Below are positions 43,932 to 54,057 of a DNA stretch of 64,000 nt, in pieces. The translations under genes and the position numbers were made by a program. Positions within the stretch are counted from its first letter, which is position 1; each line of letters starts with the position of its first letter. The notes under the pieces were generated by a model. That model was not told the DNA's origin. It saw only the letters and a list, made by a program, of their open reading frames with translations, and searched no databases. Source of the DNA: Archivesica marissinica (lineage: Eukaryota; Mollusca; Bivalvia; Venerida; Vesicomyidae); NCBI GenBank assembly GCA_014843695.1, contig CM026401.1, forward strand, positions 51,577,450 to 51,641,449. The letters are read 5' to 3'.

Positions 43932-44104
43932 AGCCGCGCTGGAGCCGTTACGATTGTGCCCTTAGGCAAGGCATTTAAATTCCACGTTGCCTCTTCTCTC
44001 TCCCTCGTGGCGATGGATTCCATCAGGAATGAGGTCTCGAGAGTGATTAATATAAGTTGATATAACTTGTTTCGTAATCGAGCTAAAATTAATTTGTATA
44101 AACT
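43932..44104 (+). mobile_element. SINE-B, 5-prime truncated, 10-bp target duplication
   Basis: Begins AGCCGCGCTGGAGCCG and ends AATTTGTATAAACT. AGTATACAAG flanks it at 43922-43931 and 44105-44114. Confidence 0.92.
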
Positions 44105-44114
44105 AGTATACAAG

Positions 44115-44366
44115 AATGACCATTAAATATAACATTAGAATTAAAATTGAATGCTTTGCAATGGTCAGTATGTGTAGCTTACTGGACAAGATTTTGTATG
44201 AAAATTGTAACAAATAATATTATTTTTAATGAAACATTTTGTGGGACACACATGGGGCGAAGTCATGGTTGGTACCTAGGGTGACTATTTCGCCCATGTT
44301 GCCACCACCTATGAGCCCCCACTCGCAGATGTCCATGTATGTAATTAAGCACTGTCAAAGTTTATC
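44115..44366. other. single-copy interval
   Basis: No supported feature; GGTACC-centred and GGCGAA/TTCGCC motifs at 44257-44290 may form a weak hairpin. Confidence 0.45.
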
Positions 44367-44732
44367 TTAACCCTTTCCCTCATAGAAGCACCTCTTGACG
44401 CCATTACACATGCATTGACAATGTAGTAGCCAAACTAATGTAGTAGCCAAACCAATGTTCATAATAAAGTCCAGAATCTCATGTAGTGCCAGTAATATCT
44501 ATGGAGGTGGGATAGATATGGAGACTACTTATCCACTACATGATAGCTAAATGGCTGTCGTTTGTATGGAGATATAATAGTATATTAACCTAAATCTCTG
44601 AAGTCCCAGTAATATCTATGGTGGTGGGATATATATGGCGACTACTTATCCACTGCATGATAGCTAAATGGCTGTCGTTTATATGGCGACATAAAAGTAT
44701 ATTAACCTAAATCTGTATGAAGGAAATGTTAA
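44367..44732. mobile_element. M2 MITE with two units
   Basis: TTAACCCTTTCCCTCATAGA to ATGAAGGAAATGTTAA. TAGTAGCCAAAC is duplicated near the left end. Confidence 0.88.
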
Positions 44733-44977
44733 AGTCCCGTTTCAGACACTATCATTTTACATATAACTTGCTCCGTTTATATAGAATTTCGTTAAGTCAA
44801 TCTTCGGTTATGTCGAAGTATTTTGTTCGGAATTCGACATAACGGATGTAAACTGTGTATTAATCTTTATACATAGAAAACTATTAATGATCACTGAGCA
44901 ACAGAAATTACTTTATCACTTTTGGGATTTCAAATCGACTTCATGATAGAGGTCAGTGTCGGAACATTGCGTTCAGC

Positions 44978-45602
44978 CTGTTAGCGTAACTATCCTGTTA
45001 GCGTAACTATCCTGTTAGCGTAACTATCATGTTAGCATAACTATCCTGTTAGCGTAACTATCATGTTAGCGTAACTATCCTGTTAGCGTAACTATCATGT
45101 TAGCGTAACTATCATGTTAGCGTAACTATCATGTTAGCGTAACTATCATGTTAGCATAACTATCCTGTTAGCGTAACTATCCTGTTAGCGTAACTATCCT
45201 GTTAGCGTAACTATCCTGTTAGCGTAACTATCATGTTAGCGTAACTATCATGTTAGCGTAACTATCCTGTTAGCGTAACTATCATGTTAGCGTAACTATC
45301 CTGTTAGCGTAACTATCATGTTAGCGTAACTATCATGTTAGCGTAACTATCATGTTAGCGTAACTATCCTGTTAGCGTAACTATCCTGTTAGCGTAACTA
45401 TCATGTTAGCGTAACTATCCTGTTAGCGTAACTATCATGTTAGCGTAACTATCATGTTAGCGTAACTATCATGTTAGCGTATCTATCCTGTTAGCGTAAC
45501 TATCATGTTAGCATATCTATCATGTTAGCGTAACTATCATGTTAGCGTAACTATCATGTTAGCGTAACTATCATGTTAGCATATCTATCCTGTTAGCGTA
45601 AC
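44978..45602. repeat. 17-bp minisatellite
   Basis: About 37 copies of GTTAGCGTAACTATCAT or ...CCT. The order of A and C variants repeats in blocks (for example 45030-45170 versus 45225-45360). Confidence 0.96.
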
Positions 45603-45668
45603 TGTGGAAATCATAATAATAGTATGTATGCAAGAGTGTGGCTGACATATGAAATGATTTTCAAACAT

Positions 45669-45870
45669 ACCGTCTCTGTGGCCTAGTGGTTAAGGCGTCC
45701 GTCTACGGAGTGGGAGGTCGGAGGTTCGTATATCATCAGGGGTTCGTTCTGATATGGCCAGTTGGTGAGCTGCCAGCTAGTTAAATAATGGTTACTGATT
45801 GCCTACCGGCATGGCGCCTTGCATACAAGCATAGGATTCGGGAAATACTGATGTTCATAAAAAGAGGTGT
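45669..45870 (+). mobile_element. SINE-E (single copy here)
   Basis: CCGTCTCTGTGGCCTAGTGG (A box region), GTCGGAGGTTCGTATATCATC (B box region), then GGCCAGTTGGTGAGCTGCCA. It is a tRNA-like head with a body unlike the other five families; the 3-prime limit is uncertain. Confidence 0.65.
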
Positions 45871-45936
45871 CTCATAAGTCAGAAATGGCTGGCCCTTTAA
45901 ATATGGGTGACACAATAAATAATAAACATACAGTAT

Positions 45937-46183
45937 TTAACCCATTTCATTCTAGATACATTTAAAGGCTTTTGCAAACAACATAGATCCAGATCAGCCG
46001 CAGCGTGACGCTGCATGCTGATCAGGATCTATGTTGTTTGCTACATAGCCAAGTGTCTTAGCAAGATCATCTGAATAGCAAACAGCATAGAGCCTGATCA
46101 GACGGCACATTCGTTGGCAGTTGATCTGGCTCTATGTTCTTTGCAAATACTGTTTGAACGCTATCCAGACTCAAATGGGTTAA
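45937..46183. mobile_element. M3, long form with TTAA ends
   Basis: TTAACCCATTTCATTCTAGA to CCAGACTCAAATGGGTTAA. It holds two nested stems: GATCCAGATCAGCCGCAGC/GCTGATCAGGATC and AGAGCCTGATCAGACG/GATCTGGCTCT. Confidence 0.82.
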
Positions 46184-46470
46184 AGCATGTTGATTCTGGT
46201 ATTTCTGATACCTTAATATTTAATATATTACGGTTGCCATAATTGCTTGCAGTTTCGACAGGTTTTGAAAATTCAGCATGTGTTTGTTTTCTAGCTGTTT
46301 TAATGTCTGGTGTTTTTCAGGAAGCATTTTATGATTAGTCCAGCATATTTATTGTAGAGCTGAAGATTGGAAACAAGTGATTCTTGTAGTCAGTTTTATA
46401 TCTTGAATTAGGTACCACATCGGTAATGTATTAACTAGGCCAGTATAAATTACTTGCTTGATATTATATA
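46184..46470. other. single-copy interval
   Basis: No supported feature. An acceptor-like GGTGTTTTTCAG at 46309-46320 leads into stops in all phases within 36 bp. Confidence 0.5.
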
Positions 46471-46612
46471 GCGTAGCTGTGTCGTTATGGTCGTTGACCT
46501 CAAATGACTTGCCCCCTCACCGCTGTAGGTTCGAGTTCCGCTCGAATCGCATTCGAATGATTTCATGAGTGGGAGCTATGCAGTAGCTGGTTTGGGAAAA
46601 GTTATCCTAGTT
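46471..46612 (+). mobile_element. SINE-F, 3-prime truncated
   Basis: TATGGTCGTTGACCTCAAAT, GACTTGCCCCCTCACCGCTG, TAGGTTCGAGTTCCGCTCG and AGCTATGCAGTAGCTGG. A reversed SINE-B follows at once. Confidence 0.8.
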
Positions 46613-46795
46613 CTTACAACTAATCACTCTTGAGACCTCGTTCCTGATGATGGAATCCATTGCCACGATTAAGAGAGAAAATGTTGAATTTATAAATGCC
46701 TTGGCTGAGGAAACAGTCATAGCGGGGCGCAAACTCTGGGCCTTTCGCATCTGAAGCGAACTTGCTAACACGACTTCTACGTAAATGTTTACGTT
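46613..46795 (-). mobile_element. SINE-B, diverged
   Basis: TTACAACTAATCACTCTTGA, GACCTCGTTCCTGATGATGG, GCGCAAACTCTGGGCCTTTC and GCATCTGAAGCGAACTTGC. The distal tail is missing at the SINE-F junction. Confidence 0.85.
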
Positions 46796-46904
46796 TGTGT
46801 ATAATGCAGAGAAGATTTGAGGAATAGAACATTAGATTATCATCTCGTTTTATAATCTTAACTTTTGCACACAAGTTGTAGAAATAATTTTATATATAAA
46901 TAAA

Positions 46905-47035
46905 AAAAGAAAATAAAAAAAGAAAATAAAAAAAGAAAAGCAAAAAAGAAAATTAAAAAAGAAAACTAAAAAAGATAATAAAAATAGAAAATTAAAAAAG
47001 AAAAGAAAAAAAGAAAATTAAAAAAGAAAATTTGC
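46905..47035. repeat. A-rich 11-12-bp array
   Basis: About 11 copies of AAAAAAGAAAAT with one-base variation. Confidence 0.9.
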
Positions 47036-47499
47036 AATGAAATTGAAATGGCATCTATTTATAGAACATAGCCAGAGATTTCCACAGCCCCTTTTAATCC
47101 AGAACTCCACTCAAGCTAATTATACTATATAATGTTTGTATATAATATGTATCGACTCTAGCTGCCATCTTGTCGAGGTTTTCTGGACGAATAAGAATTT
47201 ATGTGATAAGAATTACTGCTATGTATTTGTATTATAGGTATTAAACTTGTCCAATTGTTTTCAACTAGTTCCAAGCTTTCACTCGTGTTCGTATAGAAAT
47301 ACAGGCTTGAGCTGGAATCCAGAAATGGCCAGGTCAATGTATTTTGTATTTACGTAGTTGAAATTCTTCAACAATAGTTGATTCCCATGTGTTTCACGGA
47401 TGTTCCAGCAGAGATGTGGTATATATTATTGTGTTGAAGCAGTTGGACAAGATTTATTGTCCACACGTTTGCATTTAATTACTAAATTATGCACTTTAT
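47036..47499. other. single-copy interval
   Basis: No supported feature; no frame above 40 codons. Confidence 0.5.
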
Positions 47500-47665
47500 A
47501 ATTTATATACATTCACTCAATACACTATCCGAGCGTGTATTGTGCAGAGTGAATTTTCAATCCTCCTTCTATTACATATTTATATACATTCACTCAATAC
47601 ACTATCCGAGTGTGTATTGTGCAGAGTGAATTTTCAATCCTCCTTCTATTACATATTTATATGTA
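47500..47665. repeat. 77-bp tandem duplication
   Basis: ATTTATATACATTCACTCAA at 47501 and 47578. Both copies contain CACTATCCGAG and GTGCAGAGTGAATTTTCAAT, differing by one base. Confidence 0.93.
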
Positions 47666-47763
47666 ATAGTTTTTCTTGTATTTACTGGATCATGATAAGC
47701 GTTATTTGTGTTACCGGAAAATCATGTGGAAGTTAAATCCGTTAAATGTCATAGATATTGACA

Positions 47764-48050
47764 GACAGATCTGTAGTCCAATGGTACCACGCTGGACTGG
47801 TAATCCAGGGATTGCATGTTTGATCCCCTGTCTGATCCTAATAAAATTAACAGTCTTTCAGGTGGGACATTAAACCGAGGTCTCGTGTCGGTGCTTTACA
47901 CCATGCACGTAAAAGAACCAGAGGAGATTCTGGAATGGGTCTCTGTCTGTATCATGCACGATCCTCCAAAATCTAAAATGATTAATCTCTTCAGGAGGCG
48001 TCGCTCATATTGGCAACCGGTAGCGACGATAAATAAACGTAAAACACACA
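47764..48050 (+). mobile_element. SINE-C, full length
   Basis: GATCTGTAGTCCAATGGTAC, CTGGACTGGTAATCCAGGGA, the full body, and GATAAATAAACGTAAAACAC. The DNA just 3-prime, 48051-48135, is shared with the SINE-C at 35398. Confidence 0.93.
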
Positions 48051-48135
48051 CTCATGTGGAAGTATTCTTGTAGGCTTCTGTACTTCTATACAACTCTCCA
48101 AGAGTTAAGATTTATATGGGGAAATGACAAACCAA
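48051..48135 (+). repeat. SINE-C-linked 3-prime flank with empty M1 site
   Basis: CTCATGTGGAAGTATTCTTG to CTATACAACTCTCCAAGAG matches the reverse complement of 35347-35397. After the TTAA at about 48106, GATTTATATGGGGAAATGAC matches the reverse complement of 34843-34867, the far side of the M1 pair. Confidence 0.8.
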
Positions 48136-48610
48136 GCCTGGAGTCCTATATGTCTTAGCTTTATCATCCTTGTCATCTATATATGGCTGTCAGCTTTTTG
48201 TCTCTATAACTTGCTATATCTATTAGCAAAATCAATTTCTTAATTCATAATGTGGAATCGATTATTTACAGCATTCAGATTTGTTTTGCCGTGGATTAAA
48301 ATAGGCCAAAAAGAAAATGGTCAGATTTTTGTCTCTTCTAACTAATTCTTTATCTATTAGTAATTTGATTGTGGAACATATAATTATTATTTGTTTATTT
48401 ATTTATCATTGAATCTGTTTTGCTGCTGAGTAAAATAGGCCAAAAGCAAAATGTCTGCTGGATCTTGTTAGCACTTAAGATGCACCGATGCCCTCCTGTC
48501 TACAGTGATTGTTTCAATTTGCTGTAATTGAAGATAAGGTTGACAGAATTATTGATAAGATAGGATATGACAAGGGATTGTGTATTTTATTGTCTGTCCT
48601 TTTTAGACAG

Positions 48611-48801
48611 GAAGGTAATTTCGAGATTGTTGATGGAAATCTTGCCGACTTTACTGTAGGTATTGAAATGTCAAGTTTCGATATTGTGGAAATCAATTGT
48701 CCTACTAATGTTAACATATTTGTGGTAGATCAAGACAACATGGACCATGATTTTGGAAGCTTGACAGATTTATTTAGCCCTGAGTTTGCTTTATTGGTGG
48801 A
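48611..48801 (+). CDS. candidate internal exon, unknown protein
   Basis: The best host coding candidate in the window. A pyrimidine-rich acceptor (TGTCTGTCCTTTTTAGACAG, ending 48610) is followed by a 191-bp stretch with one open phase and a textbook donor GGA/GTAAGT at 48801/48802. The open frame actually runs from 48509 to 48805. The encoded segment is acidic, with mixed hydrophobic residues and one Cys (FDIVEINCPTNVNIF, VDQDNMDHDFGS), and is not a repeat. I recognise no domain. No neighbouring exon is convincing, so gene, frame limits and function stay open; chance is possible. Confidence 0.4.
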
Positions 48802-48805
48802 GTAA

Positions 48806-49210
48806 GTAAGAAATGACTAGATGGATAGGAATTTTGCTTAATTTTAAATTAAATTAACTTTAATTATGTATGTTGAAATGAGGTTACGGTTAGGCATGTG
48901 CCCTTTGAACAGTGATTAGAGATATCGGTGGATTAGACTGAGACATATGCAATTGATTTCTTTCCAATGGGCCTGCTTGGCAGATTTTTAAGAAATTAAA
49001 AGGACTTGATAAAGATCTTGTTTATAATGGTCTTACGTACCAGAGTCGTGGGTGGACCTTCGCAAAACTTCTATGAAATGAATAGTACTACTACTACAGA
49101 ACTGTGTGAACGATTTGCTGTTTTATTTTGTTTAAATTGAAATGAGCTGCATTGTATATCACCACCAATTTGTAAATTTGAAGTGTTTATAATATTGTAT
49201 ACGTATTAAT
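48806..49210. other. single-copy interval
   Basis: AT-rich, intron-like if 48611-48801 is an exon. No repeat recognised. Confidence 0.45.
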
Positions 49211-49400
49211 TTGGCCCCGCTCAGACCGTGTCTCATTTATTTGAAAAAGTTGCAGTTTCTTACGGAGGTTGGTGCACCCAAATACTGGTTAACCGCTGGA
49301 GCCTGCCCAGGAAAGGTGTTATTAGGTAAACTGCCATCCCGGCGATATAGCCCAAAATGGTGCTGATGCAAGCGTAAAACCCGAAATATAACATAACGTA
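49211..49400 (+). mobile_element. SINE-D, 5-prime truncated
   Basis: Starts inside the B-box region (CCCCGCTCAGACCGTGTC), then AGTTTCTTACGGAGGTTGGT, GGCGATATAGCCCAAAATGG and GCGTAAAACCCGAAATATAA. Confidence 0.9.
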
Positions 49401-49442
49401 TTCATTTGCAACTGTTCAAAGATGTTTGCGTTACAATAAAAT

Positions 49443-49501
49443 AGTGTTATCTAAAAGTAGTGTTATCTAAAAGTAGTGTTATCTAAAAGTAGTGTTATCT
49501 A
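49443..49501. repeat. 16-bp array
   Basis: Four copies of TAGTGTTATCTAAAAG, nearly identical. Confidence 0.93.
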
Positions 49502-49599
49502 ATTAATCAATTATTGTTTGCTTGGTCTTTTATGTAAGTTAATTTCGAAAAACTTGTCTATGTACATTCTCCACCAACCAGGGTTTAAATCACGAACAT

Positions 49600-49960
49600 G
49601 TGAGATGGTATGTTTGTCGCCAGATCAGGCATTCGCGTTCGCTTCAGGTGCGAAAGGTCCGGAGTTCGAGCCCCACTGGAGCCGTTACGATTGTGCCCTT
49701 AGGCAAGGCATTTAAATTCCACATTGCCTCTTCTCTCTCCCTCATGGCGATGGATTCCATCAGGAATGAGGTCTCGAGAGTGATTTATATCAGTTGAAAT
49801 AACTTGTTTCGCAATCGAGCTAAAATAAATTTGTATAAACTAGATCGGGCAGGTGGGTTTTCTCCGGGTACTCCGGTTTCCTCCCAAACGAATAACCACA
49901 AATATGCCATCATCCGAGGCAACAAGAGTGATTATTATAAATGTAAAATTGTAAATATGT
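49600..49960 (+). mobile_element. SINE-A split by SINE-B
   Basis: GTGAGATGGTATGTTTGTCG and CCAGATCAG, then SINE-B, then AGATCGGGCAGGTGGGTTTT, CTCCGGGTACTCCGGTTTCC and CAAGAGTGATTATTATAAAT. Only the middle and 3-prime half of SINE-A remain; a possible head trace lies at 49577-49600. Confidence 0.87.
49626..49843 (+). mobile_element. SINE-B nested in SINE-A
   Basis: Begins close to the TTCGCGTTCGCTTCAGGTGC anticodon arm and ends at TTTGTATAAACT. AGATC(A/G)G flanks it, a short target duplication. The two frames over it are the SINE itself. Confidence 0.92.
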
Positions 49961-50212
49961 ACTTGTGATACATTTGAATACCGGTAGACAATGTTTGTTT
50001 GAAGTATTGTCTGGTATTAATGACAATGTTCTACTTTAAAAAATCAAACATTCCGTTGCCAAGTTACGACGACCATTTTCATTTGAACTAATTAGCATAA
50101 ATTTGCATAGCTGATGCTATTTAGCAAAGTAAAACATGTTTGTGTAGCCTAGACAATACTTGTTCATTGAAAGATAAGATAATCGGAGATTACGGTGCTG
50201 TATGAGTCTCGC

Positions 50213-50395
50213 CTACCTTGAGATGGTACGTACGGTGGTCGCCAGATCGGACAGGTGGGTTTTCTCCGGGTACTCCAGTTTCCTCTCACACGAATGACCA
50301 CATAGACGCTTTCATCCGCGCCAACGAGAGTGATTAATATAAGTTGTTAAAACTTGCTTGGCAATCATTGTAAAATAAATAAAGTTTAAACTAAG
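50213..50395 (+). mobile_element. SINE-A, head missing
   Basis: CTTGAGATGGTACGTACGGT, GTCGCCAGATCGGACAGGTG, CTTTCATCCGCGCCAACGAG, AGTGATTAATATAAGTTG and GTAAAATAAATAAAGTTTAAACTA. Confidence 0.92.
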
Positions 50396-50428
50396 TTTAA
50401 ACTAACATGTAATACCAGTACATTAAAA

Positions 50429-50693
50429 CCGCCTCCATGGTCGAGTGGTTAAGGTCGCTGACTTGTATACCACTGTAACCTATCATCACTGATGGTCACT
50501 GACGGGTTCGAGCTCTGCTCAGGCCGTGTCTCATTTATATGAAAAAGTTGGCAGTTTCTTACGGAGGTTGGTGCACCAAGTACTGGTTAACCACTGGAGC
50601 TTGCCCTGGAAGCTGTTGTTAGGTAAACTGTCCTCCGGCGAAATAGCCCAAAATGGTGCTGATGCAGGCGTAAAACCCGAAATATAACATAAC
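50429..50693 (+). mobile_element. SINE-D, full length
   Basis: GCCTCCATGGTCGAGTGGTT (A box region), GACTTGTATACCACTGTAAC, GGGTTCGAGCTCTGC (B box region), the whole body and the GCAGGCGTAAAACCCGAAAT end. GGTCACTGAC is a short extra duplication before the B box. Confidence 0.92.
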
Positions 50694-51254
50694 ATACTTT
50701 GCTGTATGTATTACAAACAATTTGTTGCAAATTAACAGAATAACAGATGTTTGTAATTGGATACTTGGGCTTGTATTTTTTAAAATACCCTTGAAATGGA
50801 TACCAATGTTATACACTGTATCACAACTACTTCACAAGTATTGTGTTCTCTTCTCCCTTGCCATGATTCAAAATGTACGAGCGTACCGGGTGGCCGGAAT
50901 AGATAAGATATATTACTCTATATCGTAGAAACAACGTGACCGCAATTACAAGCCTTTGACCCAGTTCTCAACAATTATGCAGGGGTAACCATTGACCACA
51001 GCGTTTCAACTTTTGTACCATCATTTTAGTCTCATAAATGACACTTCATGCTAAACATAAACGAGGCCGCTAATGTATTGTTCGCTTACCAGCAGCTATT
51101 TATTACAGTTCAGATGTGTGAACCCGATCATCATTCTGTATGTCTACATGCTCATCTAACTATCCTGTACAATACTGAGTACACCAATTGCTGAAAGTAT
51201 GATAGAAATGTTTGGCAGGTTGACAGTGGTCCAGTTTGGTTGTTATAATTATAT
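50694..51254. other. single-copy interval
   Basis: No supported feature. An acceptor-like TTATTACAGTTCAG lies at 51096-51109 without a paired donor. Confidence 0.45.
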
Positions 51255-51813
51255 CCTCTATTTCACCCCATGCATTAACCTCTCTATTCCATCCCATGCA
51301 TTAAACCCTCTATTCCACCCCATGCATTAACCTCTCTATTCCATCCCATGCATCAAATCCTCTATTCCATCCCATGCACCAAACCCTCTAATCCACCCGA
51401 TGCATCAAACCCTCTATTCCACCGCATGCATCAAACTCTCTATTCCACCCCATGCATCAAACCCTCTATTCCACCCCATGCATCAAACCCTCTATTCCAC
51501 CCCATGCATCAAACCCTCTAGCCCCCCCATGCATCAAACCCTCTATTCCACCCCATGCATTAAACCTCTATTCCACCCATGCATCAAACCTCTTCCACCC
51601 CATGCACCAAACCCTCTATTCCACCCCATGCATCAAACCTTCTATTCCACCCCATGCACCAAACCCTCTATTCCACCCCATGCATCAAACCCTCTATTCC
51701 ACCCCATGCATCAAACCCTCTATTCCACCCCATACACCAAACCCTCTATTCCACCCCATGCATCAAATCATCTATTTCACCCCATGCATCAAATCATCTA
51801 TTTCACCATATGC
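51255..51813. repeat. 26-bp minisatellite
   Basis: About 21 copies of CCCTCTATTCCACCCCATGC plus ATCAAA. Three copies make 26 codons, so His/Pro/Ser-rich plus frames are open; artefacts. Confidence 0.95.
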
Positions 51814-51901
51814 AATGATACAGCAAATCATCTTTACTGTGAACAGTAGATACATTACATTGGAACCAAGCTGACTTGTATCAGATCGCATTGTGTGTAC
51901 A

Positions 51902-52086
51902 TTAAACCACAGGAACGTGAAATTTTATCCATAAGCCACCAAAGGTCTCGTACCTCTATCCTAGGACACCCCCACCCCCGTCTATTAAAAAAATAGAGGG
52001 GGGTGTCCTAGGATAGAGTTACGAGACCTTTGGTGGCTTATGGATAAAATTTCAAGTTCCTAAAATTTCAAGTTCCTGTGATTAAA
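51902..52086. mobile_element. foldback element, near-perfect 185-bp palindrome
   Basis: Left arm ATCCATAAGCCACCAAAGGT, CTCGTACCTCTATCCTAGGA, CACCCC. The right arm is its reverse complement with a duplicated AAATTTCAAGTTCCT. The loop is about 20 bases (CGTCTATTAAAAAAATAGA). Arms are about 85 bp. The same terminal motif bounds 53431-53776. Confidence 0.9.
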
Positions 52087-52218
52087 CTGTGTAGACACCG
52101 AGTTTCATGTTTTCCATACATGTGTCATCCATCAGTCAATTGGTTAACAAATCCTATTTTTAAAACAATTAGTCATTGTGTCTCATGTTTTTACACTGGT
52201 CAGCATCCCTCAGGCTCT

Positions 52219-52465
52219 TTTAACCCTTTCAACACCACAGACCTCTAAATAGGCTTACAAAAAAAGTGTAGATCCAGATGAGCCGGCTCGTGACAAGCCG
52301 TCTCATCAGGATCTGCACTTTTTGCAAGTAATATTAGAATTTTTAGAAAATAATTTACCCATTTTGATAAATGAACTGATCCAAATGTAATTTTCTTATT
52401 AATTTAATTGGTCTAAAGATGTCATGGACCAGTCTATGTCAGTTACTTGGTGTTGAATGGGTTAC
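52219..52465 (-). mobile_element. M1 MITE, complete, right TTAA mutated
   Basis: TTAACCCTTTCAACACCACA to GGTGTTGAATGGGTTAC. Intact palindrome (CCGGCTCGTGACAAGCCG). Confidence 0.92.
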
Positions 52466-52607
52466 GGATTGCTGCCCGGCGCGTAGCACTTATACACGAG
52501 ACCTTTGTTTGTTGTCGGACAGACTGTTGGTTTATACATATTTATTCGATAATAATGTACATTACATATACATTGTATACAAAACGAAAATGGATTAAAT
52601 CGGAAGC

Positions 52608-52718
52608 TTAATCCATTCAACACCAAGTAACTCACATGGACTGGTCCATGATATTCATAAACCAATAAATGAATCAGAAAATCACATTTGGACAAGTTCA
52701 TTTATCAAAATCACTGGC
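52608..52718 (+). mobile_element. M1 MITE, left half only
   Basis: TTAATCCATTCAACACCAAG to ATTTATCAAAAT, then a deletion to CACTGGC just before the palindrome. Confidence 0.88.
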
Positions 52719-52844
52719 GTTGTACAATAGAAGTAAAATAAATATATAGACATGTACTTACATAAAAACCTGAACAAAATTCTCGTTATTTACAAAAAGA
52801 CATTGGTCTAAAAATAATTATGTTACCACACAATAACAGTGTAA

Positions 52845-53066
52845 AGCCGTGGCTGATCAGCATCTATGTTGTTTGCTATTCACCCAAGTGTTTTAGCTCC
52901 ACTATTCGAATAGCAAACATTTTAGGGCCCTAAGGAGGATTAGTTCAAAACTAATTAGGTCACCCTCTATAAATAAAGAAATCTATCTCTATCATAGAGC
53001 CTGACCAGACGGCACATTCTGGTTCAATGCCGTTTGCAAAATCGACTTTAGTCCTGATTACGGGTT
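52845..53066. mobile_element. M3 with an unrelated insert
   Basis: GCCGTGGCTGATCAGCATCT, TTCGAATAGCAAACATTTTA, then about 70 bp of other DNA (GGGCCCTAAGGAGGATTAG...), then CATAGAGCCTGACCAGACGG and TTTAGTCCTGATTACGGG. Confidence 0.7.
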
Positions 53067-53430
53067 TAAGCGACTGGTTGCCTGATGATATAATTATGTA
53101 CCGAGTCTGAATAAAAAATTTATTTATGTTTTTTGTTTTGATTATTAATCTGTAATTAATTTGGGATATGATTATAAAACCAAGAAATGCACAATGAATT
53201 TGTCATGACCACACGACACTTATCTGATGGACATTTGACACAGATCTAATGGGAGTGTAGAAAATGGACATTTGTTTTTTTTGTCTAAATTTGGCCCTAG
53301 GTCCTTGCAAAACTATCTGGAGTGGAGAATTATTAGGAGTGTGTGCACTTAGGTTTGTAAATGTCAAGTTTACAATAGACATGAGAGAAGGAGCCAGAGA
53401 TGACCTATTTAACAATTGCTGTTTTATATG
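53067..53430. other. single-copy interval
   Basis: No supported feature; a 95-codon minus frame here has no recognisable domain and overlaps the next element. Confidence 0.45.
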
Positions 53431-53776
53431 ACAGAACTTGAGATCCATAAGGCACCAAAAACGATGTTTTAGGCACCAATAACCCTGCATGTACCTCTAT
53501 CCTGGACACTGCATATATTTATATATGGGTACATAAACTATAGTTTATATATAGAAGGTTTCATTTGCATATAAACCCACCACACATGGATCATTTACAA
53601 GCAACAATATAACACATACCGGTATTGTAAATAACACAGCATGGCAAAGATGTCGAGATCACATGACCTTTTTAACATAATTATGTCATTGGTTATGACA
53701 CACCTGCCAGGGGTTATTGGTGCCTAAAACAAGGCTTTTGGTGCCTTAATTATGGATGAAATCTCAAGTTCCTGTG
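53431..53776. mobile_element. foldback/MITE with about 60-bp inverted ends
   Basis: Left GAACTTGAGATCCATAAGGC, ACCAAAAACGATGTTTTAGG, CACCAATAACCCTG; right is the reverse complement (CAGGGGTTATTGGTGCCTAA, AACAAGGCTTTTGGTGCCTT, ATCTCAAGTTCCTG). About 220 bp of AT-rich DNA lies between. TACCTCTATCCTGGACAC inside matches the arm of 51902-52086. Confidence 0.87.
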
Positions 53777-53802
53777 CACTAATATACTTCTGTGACAGTT
53801 GT

Positions 53803-54057
53803 GTGTGTTTTACGTTTATTTGTCGTTGCTACTAGGGTCGTTGCTACTAGGGTTGCCCATATGAGCGACGCCTCCTGTTAGTCATTTTATATTTTGGAGG
53901 ACAGTGCAATGATACTGTCTCCTCTGATACTCTTACGTGCAAGATGTAAAGCACTGACATGAGTCTCACTATGATAAGAGTCACTTTAGTATGGTATAGC
54001 AGGAGGTCAAACCCACAATCCCTGGATTACACGTCCAGCGTGTTAACCACCGATCAG
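53803..54057 (-). mobile_element. SINE-C, diverged
   Basis: TGTTTTACGTTTATTTGTCG, a local duplication of GTTGCTACTAGGGT, GCCCATATGAGCGACGCCTC, and the head complement CCCTGGATTACACGTCCAGC. The next array starts at its 5-prime end. Confidence 0.88.

Noticed and set aside
51400..51874. His/Pro/Ser-rich plus frames
   Set aside because: Products of the 26-bp CCACCCCATGCATCAAA array; two frames are equally open.
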